DNA of 64,000 nucleotides from Euclidia mi. Lineage: Eukaryota; Arthropoda; Insecta; Lepidoptera; Erebidae. The stretch lies in contig OX123187.2 of the NCBI GenBank assembly GCA_944739405.2, positions 37,056,394 to 37,120,393 of the forward strand. Direction: 5' to 3'. The position numbers and the translations under genes were made by a program. The stretch's first letter is position 1. The number at the start of each line of letters is the position of its first letter. Below the pieces are notes generated by a model. That model had not been told where the DNA came from, did no database searches, and saw nothing but the letters and a program-made list of their open reading frames with translations. Positions 44,486-55,441 of this stretch are shown here, one piece after another.

Positions 44486-44726
44486 GTACTATCCGTGTGG
44501 TGACGGATCAAGAATACAGCATGTCACCACCCCATATCATCCCATGGGTGTCGTAAGAGCCGACAGAGGGAGCATATTATGCAGAGAACACCACTGTAAG
44601 AGAAGGAAAACTTGATACAAACCCTATACCAACCCGTTTGGCCAGCGTGGTATAGTAGGCCAATTCCTCCTTTCAAAGGAGAGGCCTAGTCCAGCAGTGG
44701 ACTGTTAAAGGCTGATGATGATGATG
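44486..44726 (+). mobile_element. CCGTGTGG retroposon with 9-bp target duplication
   Basis: ACTGTGAAC flanks the insert at 44,477-44,485 and 44,727-44,735. Unit A reads GTACTGTGAACGGGAGC without interruption at about 8,475-8,491. The copy spans CCGTGTGGTGACGGATCAAG to the TGA tail, preceded by 9 extra bases (GTACTATCC... start). Confidence 0.93.
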
Positions 44727-45064
44727 ACTGTGAACGGGAGCGCGTGAACGTAAACAATCGGTCGAGGGCCGACCGCTACTCGCGTATTCTGCCGCAGATG
44801 AGAGTTTGTAAATACTTTACATTCTGTGTGAACTTTATTTAACCACCAGTATCAAAGTATTATCTTCGTAAATTTTATTAAAATTGTTCCCTAAAGTGTA
44901 AATGTTTCTCGTATAAATTCTAAATACCTAATCTGAAAAGTAAAACTTAACCTTTAAAGTTTAATTTTTCAGATTTGTATAAAACATTTGTCTCATTATA
45001 GATCTAGAATGTTACTTAAATGGAAAAGCTGTTAAACCCTTCCTTGGCAACAGTGTAACGTAGA

Positions 45065-45230
45065 AGGAGGTAAATAAATTCGTTTTTATTGTCGCCAGTT
45101 TGCGATTGGGACTGAATAATTTATGAACCTAATCTAAGTAACATACGTATAAATGTACCTTCTAAATCGACAGTGCCGTAACTACCTCTGGGTATATAGT
45201 AGTTTATATAAACCAACGAAACAGGAATTT
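45065..45230. other. 165-bp segment absent from unit A
   Basis: Unit A joins GTAACGTA to CGTTACTCTATC at about 8,816. No inverted ends or target duplication are seen, so deletion from A is as likely as insertion in B. Confidence 0.5.
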
Positions 45231-46729
45231 ACTCTATTATACCTCGCACTGATTGAAATTTGATTCAGTTTGTACTAGCTCTAGTAAAATGTTTGTTCTG
45301 GTGTTGTGTTTATTCACGTATCTACATATTCCACATGAACGCAACGTGAAAATTGATAGGAAATCTAAAGATATCTCTTAGTACTCTAAATTCACTTGAT
45401 AGACAGATAATCACTGGATATAAACGACATAAATCGATCGTAAGATATATTCTGCAAAGCATGAAACTCTTGGCATCTAGAAAATTCTCCCAAAATCCCA
45501 AACAAATTCACCCGAACCGGGAAATCTAATCGAAATTTGACGATTGACAAAATAAAAGCCATATTATAACACTGAAACCACAAAGTAATCAAGTTGCAAC
45601 GTAACTTAATAACAAAGACGCAAAGTATGTCTTTTTCTTTAAACTCGGCAGAAGCGAGTTGTATTAAAAATAAAAGCCAGCAGGGATTACTGAGAGGAAT
45701 ATATAGCCTTTGTGAATCAAGCGGAGCTAAGTTAAGCTGGAAATGACCTCGCTCGGGTTTCATAGAGCTTGGAGGTTTAAAGTGTCGATACGTTTCACTG
45801 CAAGAATTCCACATGTATTTTCACTCGGTTCGGTTTCGGTGCGTGATAGATTTATGATTGTGAGTTACCGATGCGATGTAACAAATTGTCAATGCTGCAG
45901 CTGAGTTACAGTTTTGACGAGAAATGCGAGAAATTTCGAGCGTGTCATGTCATCAGACAAATTGTAGATAACGCTGTATCCGTTATCTACAATTTTTCTA
46001 CATCCTTATTACACGAATTTCAAAATAAGTCTCCCCGTCTTTATGTAGAATATTCACAAAAGATTAAAAAAATATTGCGTAATTAATAAATTGTATACAC
46101 CTCTTCTTAAACTTTCAGTCATAATACATAATTATGTTTGTCATACTGCACCATACAGTCATAAAATCGTTAAATTATCAAAAAGGTTAACTATCTGTAG
46201 AGCTTTATAATAAGCTAGCCTATATCCGGACTAACCTTTCATCAATGTGAAGGTCACATAACTTCCCATTGACGGTGAACACGATCCGATTATCCATTTC
46301 ACTAAATCACCGGCACACTGAAGCGAGTCCGGGCAGAAAATCGTTCGGAACAAAGTTTAGCTTCTCTCAGAACTGACAAGGACAAAAGAGCCGGTTAACT
46401 GAAGTATTGCGGCTTCCGAATACAATTCTTTCATATTTCCTATATCCTTAGTTCGTAGGAAGAGTAATGCTTCGCAAAAATTGTTAGACCGACCGAGACG
46501 GGAGATAAGTGATTCGAGGGCTGAGAAAATTTGCTGTTGTGTAATTATCCTTTTCTTTGCCCTGGCGTCCAAAATACGTAAAGATTACCAAGAACTTAAT
46601 ATATTGCCATCAAGTGAAGCCGCTTTAGTATAATATTGTACAACTGCTACCAGTGGATTGAAGTCAGTACAAAATTGTAACACCGCTAACTTTCAATACT
46701 ATTAAACTAGCAGAAGGCTACACAGTGAA
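45231..46729. other. Shared duplication sequence without genes
   Basis: Counterpart of 8,830-11,670. It lacks the unit A MITE and the 1.0-kb segment. No gene supported. Confidence 0.5.
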
Positions 46730-47322
46730 ATTTCAATCGCATCTATGACACTGGTGACCGTTCTAAGTGATCACTTCCCAAACGGTGAAGTAAAATATCG
46801 TGAGGAAACTTGAATGTCTGTGAATTTGCCGTGATGTTCTTAAAAACAGAATATGTCAAGTCTGCTAACTCACATTATGGTTTTCATACTAAGAACAGCC
46901 TCGTTCCTAGCAGTGGCCCAGTTAATATACAATACTGATCATCATCATCATCATCCTCAGCCTGCCACAGTCCACTGCTGCATATAGGCCTCTCCAATAG
47001 TACGCCACTCAGTCCGATACAGGACTGATATTATCGTATAATTATAATAGGTATCTATATACATACATAACTATCAACGTCCTAGCGTTATCGCGGTTGC
47101 ATCTAAGACCTCCACGCCTTGGAGCTTGGACTCCGCTCATATTCTAACCAAATATGACAAATTATCAGCTTTTCTACAGAGCGACTGCCATTTGTCTTCC
47201 GCAATCCGAAACAATAGAGTACTCACTCCTCAAAAAGACTGTCTAAATTCTTCATCGGGAAGCCGGAACCCACGGTTTCACGGGCTCTCCGAGGCATGTG
47301 GGAAGTGCTTACATAATTAACA
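46730..47322. mobile_element. Shared SINE family delta cluster (B copy)
   Basis: Same arrangement as A 11,670-12,320: a plus-strand delta copy, then an (ATC)n minus-strand tail (46,940) and a long-form minus-strand copy (47,080). Unit B continues directly into ACAAATACATATAGTC, the empty pogo site. Confidence 0.6.
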
Positions 47323-47472
47323 AATACATATAGTCAATATACTGGTGAAATCGTATTCTAAGGCATACCCGTAATTAATAAATACTATCCATAGAGTTAA
47401 TTGCTATAACATTCGTACTAAACACTAAAACAGTCAATCACTTTACTCTAAAGGCAACATTTCCCTACATTA

Positions 47473-47952
47473 GGGTGCTTCTACACGGTGCATGTAGCTG
47501 GAGCAAGTAAAGGTGCGGGTTACACGCGTGAGTAATATGCGCAAGCTACTTGTTCAAGTTACTCGCTTGTACTTGTACATGGTGCAAATAACTGGAGCAA
47601 GTAAAGACGCGGGCTACTTGCGCAAGCTGTGTGTACAAGTTATTTGTTCGTGGTCAAGAGCTAGGTATGCATGCTATTCGCGCGGTAGCTTTATGACTTG
47701 AATCGCGTCAAAATATCTCGATGAACGAAAATTCTTTAAAATCATATGTTCAAAATGTAATTTTAACAAGTAACATGCGCGAGTGACCCGCGCGCGCCGC
47801 AGAGCACGCGAGTTACTTGCGCGGGTGGCTCGCATTGGTACATGCTCGAGTCGCTGGACCCGCACATTTTTTTAAACGATATGTTTACGGTGCATGTAAC
47901 CCGCGCAAGTGACTCAACATGCTCAAGCTACATGCGCTGTGTACAAGCACCC
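47473..47952. mobile_element. PIF/Harbinger-like MITE with TTA target duplication, unit B only
   Basis: The 480-bp element is flanked by TTA at 47,470-47,472 and 47,953-47,955. Unit A has one TTA at 15,597-15,599. Terminal inverted repeats of 27 bp differ at 3 positions (GGGTGCTTCTACACGGTGCA versus GGGTGCTTGTACACAGCGCA). A 3-bp TTA duplication with GGG-starting ends fits PIF/Harbinger. The interior repeats CAAGTAAC/GTTACTTG-type words many times. No transposase frame is present. Confidence 0.9.
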
Positions 47953-48737
47953 TTACTAAAACATACCGTAGGTATAAACATAATGAGGGAAGTCGCATGG
48001 TTTTCCCTCTCTCCACCAAGAATCACTTATCCCGCTCATTATCTAAATGATATATATAATTAAAATACTGCTACTTTATCTTAATTGATCCGCTAGGCGA
48101 GCGGTTATCCGTTGGCCACATTTACATTAATGAATATTCTGAGGGGCTCTCAAGTAAAAGGAACTAACATGGTCCGGATAAAAATATACGGAAGTACATC
48201 ACTACGACGACGAACTAAGGAAGTGAGTGATTAATCAGATTTCTATCGTTTCGGATAATTATACAAATGTGGAATTTTGGTTTTGCACTTACTGTTTCAT
48301 AGGTGAATAATATTGAATACGTATTTTGTGTCTTTTGATTGAATGTATATAAACATATGAAATAAATAACATATATACAAAACTATATTAATATACATAG
48401 CTACACAACGCTAGAGGGAGAGCTAGTCTGAGATGTATTGAAACATGTTAATTCTGCCATTAATATCTGCAATGTTATAAATCCCATGGCACGGAAGGCG
48501 CATTAATATACCAAGCTCAAGAAGCTTAATACGAGTTTATCCGCTAACGTCACACTTTAATTCAAAAGGTTCTCAGAGAACTGATTGCCCTTTTCAAAGA
48601 CAAATCGTTTCCAACTTGAAGCGAGTCAATCAGTGCACAGAACGCCGATCTAGTCGATATCATGACTTGTAATTTTCCCCGAGGGGTAAACTTTACAGAA
48701 TATTCCATATAATCATTATGTTACAGTATTTTATGTT

Positions 48738-48925
48738 ACTAGCTTCTGCGCGCAGCTTCGCCTGCGTGGGGCTCTGCTATATTGACAAAATGTAGCCCAT
48801 GCACCATTCCAATGCATATTATTGCAAAGATTAATCAAAATCCATTCAGTAGAAATTGGGTGAAAACTAACAAACATCCGCCACACATCCTCACTAACTT
48901 TCACATTTATAATAGTAATATGATT
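48738..48925. repeat. Interspersed repeat, B copy of the 16,598 element
   Basis: ACTAGCTTCTGCGCGCAGCT and AAAATGTAGCCCATGCACC match A 16,598-16,760, so the insertion predates the duplication. Confidence 0.45.
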
Positions 48926-49734
48926 GCTGGTTTAAAAACTGCAATACTACTACTATTCACGTTCTGACGGATCACATTAATAATTTAATAGCCACTATAT
49001 CAGTTCCAGGTTGATCTTCTAATAACCGTTAGGACAACGCCATTTGAAGGGACTTCGACTGCCAGAGTCCATTAAACTACTAGCACTTAGATGAATAAAT
49101 TACTGGAGAACAGTAATCCATGTAATCTAAGAAGTTTGATACCGCTACTGACGGCTTCAGTCCATTAAACCAATTATAATTACTTTTTATTACTATAAAC
49201 GCGAATGTAATTCGATCGGTCTTTCTGTTTTGCTAAATTACTGCATCGAAGTAATCCTCACTAAGTAGGCACACAGCCTATTCTTATTATCATTCGAGAG
49301 GCACATAAATATTTTTTACTCTTTGGAATAAAGCATTACACACGCATAGTATATAGATAGGTTTATTGCAATAGGCATTATCTCCCAGTTAACCAAAAAT
49401 TGTGCAGATAGGCAATTATTAGGTGTATAATTGTATAACGTAAAGGAAATGTACAGACATAATAGTAGAGCCCATAGAGGAGCCTTATGGGCTCTATGCC
49501 CAGCTCTTGCTCTACTATTAACATAATATATACATATCTGTTAAATAGACATATACACATTATACATTAATTATTATTCTTGGCGCGTAAACCTGTGGCA
49601 TCAGTTCGAGTGAATTAGTATAATGTTGAATTTAATTTTAGCCCCATATTAATGGATGTGATAACGAAGCCCTTGATTCTAGAGCCATAAAAAGGCCCTG
49701 AGGCATTAAACGGGCTACGGTTGGCCGTAAAACG

Positions 49735-49797
49735 AAAAGAGCCAAGGTAAAGGACCATGCAGTCAGCTAGTTGAAGTAGCAATGCGGAGACTATAAA
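49735..49797 (+). pseudogene. RTE-type LINE fragment, B copy
   Basis: Counterpart of A 18,395-18,465, further decayed (GCTAGTTGAAGTAGCAATGC in place of the KLKWQW codons). Confidence 0.45.
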
Positions 49798-50763
49798 ATT
49801 TGGTGTGCCGATTAATTTTGAGGAAGAGAGAGGCTGAGTACCGGCTATTCTCCTTTGCTTACGTTTACGTTCATAACAGATTAATAAGGAAAGATAACGT
49901 AATAACACTGGAAAGTTCAGTCAACTTCAAAACTCGTTACAAACTTCAAAATCTTTGCCGAATATTTTATGACTTAAAATCTCTCGATTATTATTCTTCA
50001 TTAATAAATAAAATTATGAATTACATATTGAGAATACATGTATAATGATTTAGTACAATATAATCATCACCCTAGCGCTGTCCCGCTTGCGATCCAAGGC
50101 CCGCCTTGGAGCCCGGGGGCGGTTTGGGTTTGCCCGACGCGCAGATAAACAATACCAACAAAATTATGCTTCTGCATTGTCATTAAATGACAGACCATAG
50201 GCTTATTTCACTGTAATTATATTTTTAGATTGTTGTTATAAAATGGGTCTGTTATTATTTGGAATAGGTATTAAATAAGTTATATCCAAGTCGCTTATTG
50301 CAATAATGCATTAAGCGTACCTACTATCTTTGTTGACAATGGCTTGTATTTTTATTATTAATATTATAAGCAAACTGTTTATCACTATAGATATACGTAG
50401 TGCTCATTTATCTGCTGATTTTTAATTAAGATAAATTGCAAAAGTTTTGCGCCGCCTGCACGGTCATATTTAAGGACAAAAAATACAATGCTAGGAGACT
50501 CTACGGATAATATGAGTTCTGAATACCAAGTTAAAGGCGGTGCAGCAGGCCTCCTTAAAGGCCTCCTGTGAGGAGAGAGGATATCAAAGTCAAGTGCTCC
50601 CAAACAAACATTTTGTATCGACCACTAACTACCTGAAACAACAAATTATGAAATGTGCTGCTGATCTCAGAATGAATTTCGACAGTATTTATAAAATACA
50701 CCAAATTTAGAGTAGGTCCAGAAAAACAATATTTTGGATATAACCTCAAATATACTTAGGTAT

Positions 50764-51554
50764 TTACGTTGGGGATTTTTATCGAAAAAAGTGTCCATGA
50801 TGTACATGTGGCTTCGCATTGCAAAGTTAACCAGCGCTTCGTCTCTTCCGTTCCTACTGCCTAGACCAAATTTCCCTATACAACTCTCATCTTCTCATCT
50901 CTCTGGTCCCAACTCGGGCGTTGAAGTCACCCATAATTATGATGGTGTAATGGGACTTGCACTTAGTTACGGTTTCCGTTACCTTAGACGATAAGATCAG
51001 GTTGCGGAAGTGGGTCGGCGTGTCGGGCAGGCATGGGCAGCATTTGGGTCGAACGCCAACATCCTTCGCTCTAAGAAAATTGCTCAACACCTGAAGACCA
51101 AGGTGTTTAATCAGTGCATTCTGCCCGTCTTCACTTACGGTATGGAAACTGCGACACTGACAGAGAGGTCTGCTGAAAAGCTTCGAGTCGCGCAGCGGGC
51201 AATGTAGAGGTTAGTGCTCGGAGTCTCACTGATGGATCACAAGACTAATGAGTGGATCAGGAGAACCACAGGAGTCAGGGACGTGGTCGAGGAGATAGAA
51301 CGACGTAAGTGGAGATGGGCGGGGCATATTGCCAGAATGAGCCATGACCGTTGGGTCAGGAGAACCCTTGAGTGGAGACCCCGCGCTAATAGTCGGGGCA
51401 GAGGAAGGCCGCCTAAGAGATGGACTGACGATATCCGGCAGCAAGCCGGTACTAACTGGATGCAAGTGGCAAGAGACAGGAGAAAATGGAAGATTGGAGA
51501 GGAGGCCTATGTTCGAAGACGAACAACAAAAGGCTGCAATAGATAGATAGATAG
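50764..51554 (+). mobile_element. RTE-type LINE with 5' inversion, unit B only
   Basis: TACTTAGGTAT flanks the insert at 50,753-50,763 and 51,555-51,565. The right part (about 51,000-51,554) is plus-strand LINE sequence: VGQAWAAFGSNANIL, KTKVFNQCILPVFTYGMET, RRKWRWAGHIARMS, GRGRPPKRWTDDIRQQAG and a (GATA)n tail, with an in-frame TAG at 51,205-51,207. The left part (50,764-51,000) is minus-strand apurinic-type endonuclease sequence. It reads HYTIIIMGDFNARVG and, after a frameshift, GKFGLGSRNGRDEALVNF then MDTFFDKNPQR at the outer edge. An inverted 5' segment next to a sense 3' segment inside one target duplication is the twin-priming pattern. Most of the RT domain is missing at the junction. 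Confidence 0.9.
51010..51546 (+). pseudogene. RTE LINE post-RT region with one in-frame stop
   Basis: This is the sense part of the 5'-inverted insertion. The frame runs from VGRRVGQAWAAFG to EEAYVRRRTTKGCNR with a single TAG (51,205-51,207) after RVAQRAM. No RT catalytic motif is included. The C-terminal segment is otherwise intact, so decay is limited. Confidence 0.85.
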
Positions 51555-52245
51555 TACTTAGGTATAATTTAGGTTAGTGAACTATTACAGGTCCAAGCTG
51601 TAATAGGTAAAGGAAAATAATTGAATGGTCTATCAAGCGGGCCAGTGATGCACGATAACTTTAATATCAACAGCGTATTGAAAACGACAGTTACAAGATG
51701 CAAGTGTATATCTTTGGAAGATTTTATATTCCAATGCCGTACCTACATTTTACGTCAATGATGATACTCATACACAAGTAGCAATGGATGTAAAATCAAC
51801 ATTAATATTCGCAAGGTTTTAGGTAACGAATTCTTACGTAAGATCCAGATGTTAAGGTCATTTTCTTTTCATAACGGGGTACAAAGGACAACGCTTACAT
51901 TCAAGAGGAAACGGGGAAATCGAAGCTTCGACAAAGTTTGGCTCGTAAAACTGTGGTGTATTTAGCTATAAAAAAATTATATCGCCATCCCGCTCTGCGA
52001 CGCGGGATTACTTTCCTTTGCCATTTAATGTTTACCGCTGGAATGCCATTACTCGTAAATTTTACTCTCATCGCACAGATAAATTATTATGTTAGATGTA
52101 CTCTCTTTTAGTGGCGTCGCAAAATAACAGTTAAAATATCTTCTTACCACTAATATTAAAGTTTATTTGGGTCATTATTTTGGTAATTAATGTTAGTAGT
52201 CACGTGGAATATGGATATATCTTAAGTAAATAAATGTGGTTGGAT

Positions 52246-52345
52246 GCGGGCGGCTGAAGATCGCCCTGTGTGAAGATCCATGTGGGTGGCGTGGCCTATG
52301 TGTTTCAGTGCTGATAATAGAATAGGCTGATAAGATGATGACGAC
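52246..52345 (+). pseudogene. RTE LINE 3' remnant, B copy
   Basis: GGATGCGGGCGGCTGAAGAT and a GCTGATAAGATGATGACGAC end match A 20,498-20,605. Confidence 0.5.
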
Positions 52346-52544
52346 GCAATAAATATGTGGCTTCGATAGGAAAATGTGCGTTTTTACATATTTTCACACA
52401 CTGAGAAGTGGCGTACATAAGCATACGTTGTGAAATGTTTTTGGTCAATTTTGGGATCAGAAAGGAAGTATGGTCATGCAAGTCTTTGTTGTGTTTATGT
52501 GTTACATATATGTTGCATGTCCTTTAATGAAATTGCGATGACGG

Positions 52545-53821
52545 TTAAATGCGTCATTACTATTTCTTGTCACAAGCCAAGGCAAGTCAGAGAGAATTTG
52601 TAACCAACAATTTAAAATACCTGTCAAATTCAGCTGAAATCTTTTGTTTCACTCGGCTCCAACAATTTCAAACAGAATCTTATCTGTTAAATTAATTATT
52701 TTATATTTCTCTAGGGCTCTTATGCTATTACTAGGTAAAATGAATTATTAAAATACAATATAGGCTAGTTGACAAAAAAATGTTATAAGTCCGTCCTTTA
52801 GATTATTAAAAAATAAGCGATACGTATTTTTTTTATCTGTAAATTAAACCAAAAATTACCAAGATATAGCTCATTAAAGTTACGTATAACGTCACGCCGT
52901 GCTGCATTTTTTAGCACTAGATGACGTCACACGTAACTTTAATGGGCTATATCTTTGTTATTTTTTATTTAATCGAAAAAAGAAAAAATACGTGTCCAAT
53001 ATTTTTTTATAATCTAAAATACGGACTAAATAGAATGTAATTATTTTGATCCTGGAAACTACCCCATTTCAAGAGTTTTTCAGCATAGTCAACAAACCAA
53101 ATATAGTACATATTTTACATTTATACATAACTGAAGTATGAAATTGAATTATTTATATTTTTTTTATATGTCACATTTATCGCTAACTATTTATCTCACT
53201 TTATAGCCAATACAACTATACCTAATAACTGATTTGTATCAGTGCATTATCTTTTCTAATATTGTATTTTTAGGTTGCATATTTAAAATAGGCATCCTAA
53301 ATTTGGCGTCGATTTAATTTTACCTGGAAAAAAGTATTCATAAATATTTATTTACCTTTCTCTTTTACGTTGAATTCTACATTGTCTACAGGTAAAGCCT
53401 TTTGAAACAGCCTTTAGTAAATGTTCTATACTGTCAAAGAACAAGGTGCAAGAGTATCTTCAAACGTCTCTCTTGAGAGTTGTAACTGAACGCTCCTTCT
53501 ATAACATCTACAAAGTGCATGCATGTTACTTTGTTTGTATACCTTACCTTTGAGCTGTCACCACTCATCCGCAATAAACTTTCTGGCCAGAAAATAGAAA
53601 ATCTGTATATTTTGTTTTATGTGATTTTACAGTACAGCTGAACAAAATATAACCAAAGCATTTGACCCGTATATTAAGCCAGTGATAACTTGATTGTTAT
53701 TTTAAACGTTACGAAAGATATATGTATTACACACGAAAAACGCTTATTTTGTCAGTATGTTGAAGTATCGAAGTAATATTGTATCATCAGTTTTGCAAGA
53801 TGGACAGATCGCGGGCACAGG
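52545..53821. other. 1.3-kb unit B-only block containing a fold-back repeat
   Basis: In unit A about 160 different bases (20,815-20,975) lie between the same flanks. The fold-back element at 52,788-53,027 is the only structure recognised. The rest is AT-rich and unassigned. Confidence 0.45.
52788..53027. mobile_element. Fold-back MITE-like element, about 100-bp imperfect arms
   Basis: The left arm starts AGTCCGTCCTTTAGATTATT and the right arm ends AATCTAAAATACGGACT. Pairing continues inward to the ATATAGCTCATTAAAGTTAC / GTAACTTTAATGGGCTATAT block around a short GTCACGCC...GACGTCAC centre. No coding content. A TA target duplication is possible but the flanks are too AT-rich to be sure. Confidence 0.7.
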
Positions 53822-53905
53822 ATGGATGCGGGTGGCTCAAGTTCGGTCTATGTGGAGAGCCTTGGGGGTGGCTTGATCAGCTGATATGAAGGCGATGATA
53901 ATGAT
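53822..53905 (+). pseudogene. RTE LINE 3' remnant, B copy
   Basis: GGATGCGGGTGGCTCAAGTTC matches A 20,977. A (GAT)-rich tail at 53,890-53,911 is longer than in A. Confidence 0.5.
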
Positions 53906-55441
53906 GATGATTGAACTAATTTTAAAGAAGAGACCAGACAACGTTATCATGTTTGATGCACCAAGGATCATCAGATGTTGACGAGATCTTTTGTACATAA
54001 CAATCACGTATGCTACAAATAATACTAAGAGCAGTGTCGTAAAGTTAGCTCGAGGCGTGAACAAGAATACTCATAAATTGCAATCAAAATTGCTATTATA
54101 ACAAATTAGTAAGTTCCATATTTGAACGGATATGCCGCAGTGTCATTAAATTCACAGAATTATTAAGCGTACGTGCCCCGAAGACATTTCGTCATCTTCT
54201 AAATAGGTACATACATTTTAAAGCCAGCTGCAGCGTACATAAGTGATAAGTACAAAGGATAGGATAATACCTTCTACATCAACGTGTGATGTGAATGTTA
54301 CGGGTAATTCAAGAAAATGGAATAAACCGAGGTTAGTCTTACTCAAATAGTTTGCGTAAACTCCAAATCTAACTAACTTTTAGTATTCGAACTTAATCCA
54401 TAATGCTCGGCTATCATTAAGTAAAGCCGAGTAAACCTAGGTTTACTCTAACTTCACGCGATACCCGTAGCGTAATATATACAAATTATTTTCACCAAAT
54501 CGCTCTCTTTACTGCCTCATTCGCGAGCTATAGTTTCAGTAAAATTTATGACCTTCGTATGAAGACAAACTTCTGTAAGGGGGCTCGTTTCGGTGTAAGT
54601 AGCTTTTTACTCTACGCATTGAAATAAAATGTGAAATATGAGGCAAGTTAGTAAATTGGATGTCAAATGAAATTGAAACAAAATATTCATTGAATTATAC
54701 CATTATGTTCGGAAAAATTGGTGTAAAACTGATACTAAAGTGGTTTCAGCAGCATTTCAAATAAAAAATATATACATAACGAAAATATTAAATAAAAGAC
54801 GAAGCGAGTAACTAAAAAAGATTAATCGAACTTAAAACAGCGATATTTCGCCTTTTGTTTAGTTTTGTTTGCATCTAGTACCTAACTATATATTATCTGT
54901 GATTTGAATATCTTTGTGCCTAACAGTTGAACGGGTTTTGTCCAAGTGAGTGCATTCTATCATTCGATACTTAATACAACTTTAACAAATAATGACTCAC
55001 AATTTTAAAACTTTTCTACACTTTTACTATTTGCCTACCAATGTTAAGATTTCTAAGTGGTGTGGTAGCATTATATTCCATGTAAATGCGCAAACAGTTG
55101 CAGAAAAGACGCAAAGCAACAAAGAGAACAAAATCATCCAGCTTCTAGTTCCAAGTGAGCATAAAATCATAACAACACCTATAAAATTAATTGAGTAAAC
55201 ATATCATAAGATATCGAATATGGTTGGTGAAGCATCAAATCCATTATACTAATAAGCTATGTTATCCGGCATTAACTCTGCATCATAATTAACTCATCAA
55301 TCTCCAACGTTGAACGTCAGTTGTCACACCACTCTTCCTCGTGCACTCAGCATTTTTCTTTGTTCGCCGGAATATCGACAATATCTAAAAAAAGCATACA
55401 AAAATTGGGAACGGCAGCGAGATTACGGTTTTAATTGGGTT
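53906..55441. other. Shared duplication sequence without genes
   Basis: Counterpart of A 21,041-22,640, without the G-rich insert at A 22,324. Confidence 0.45.
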
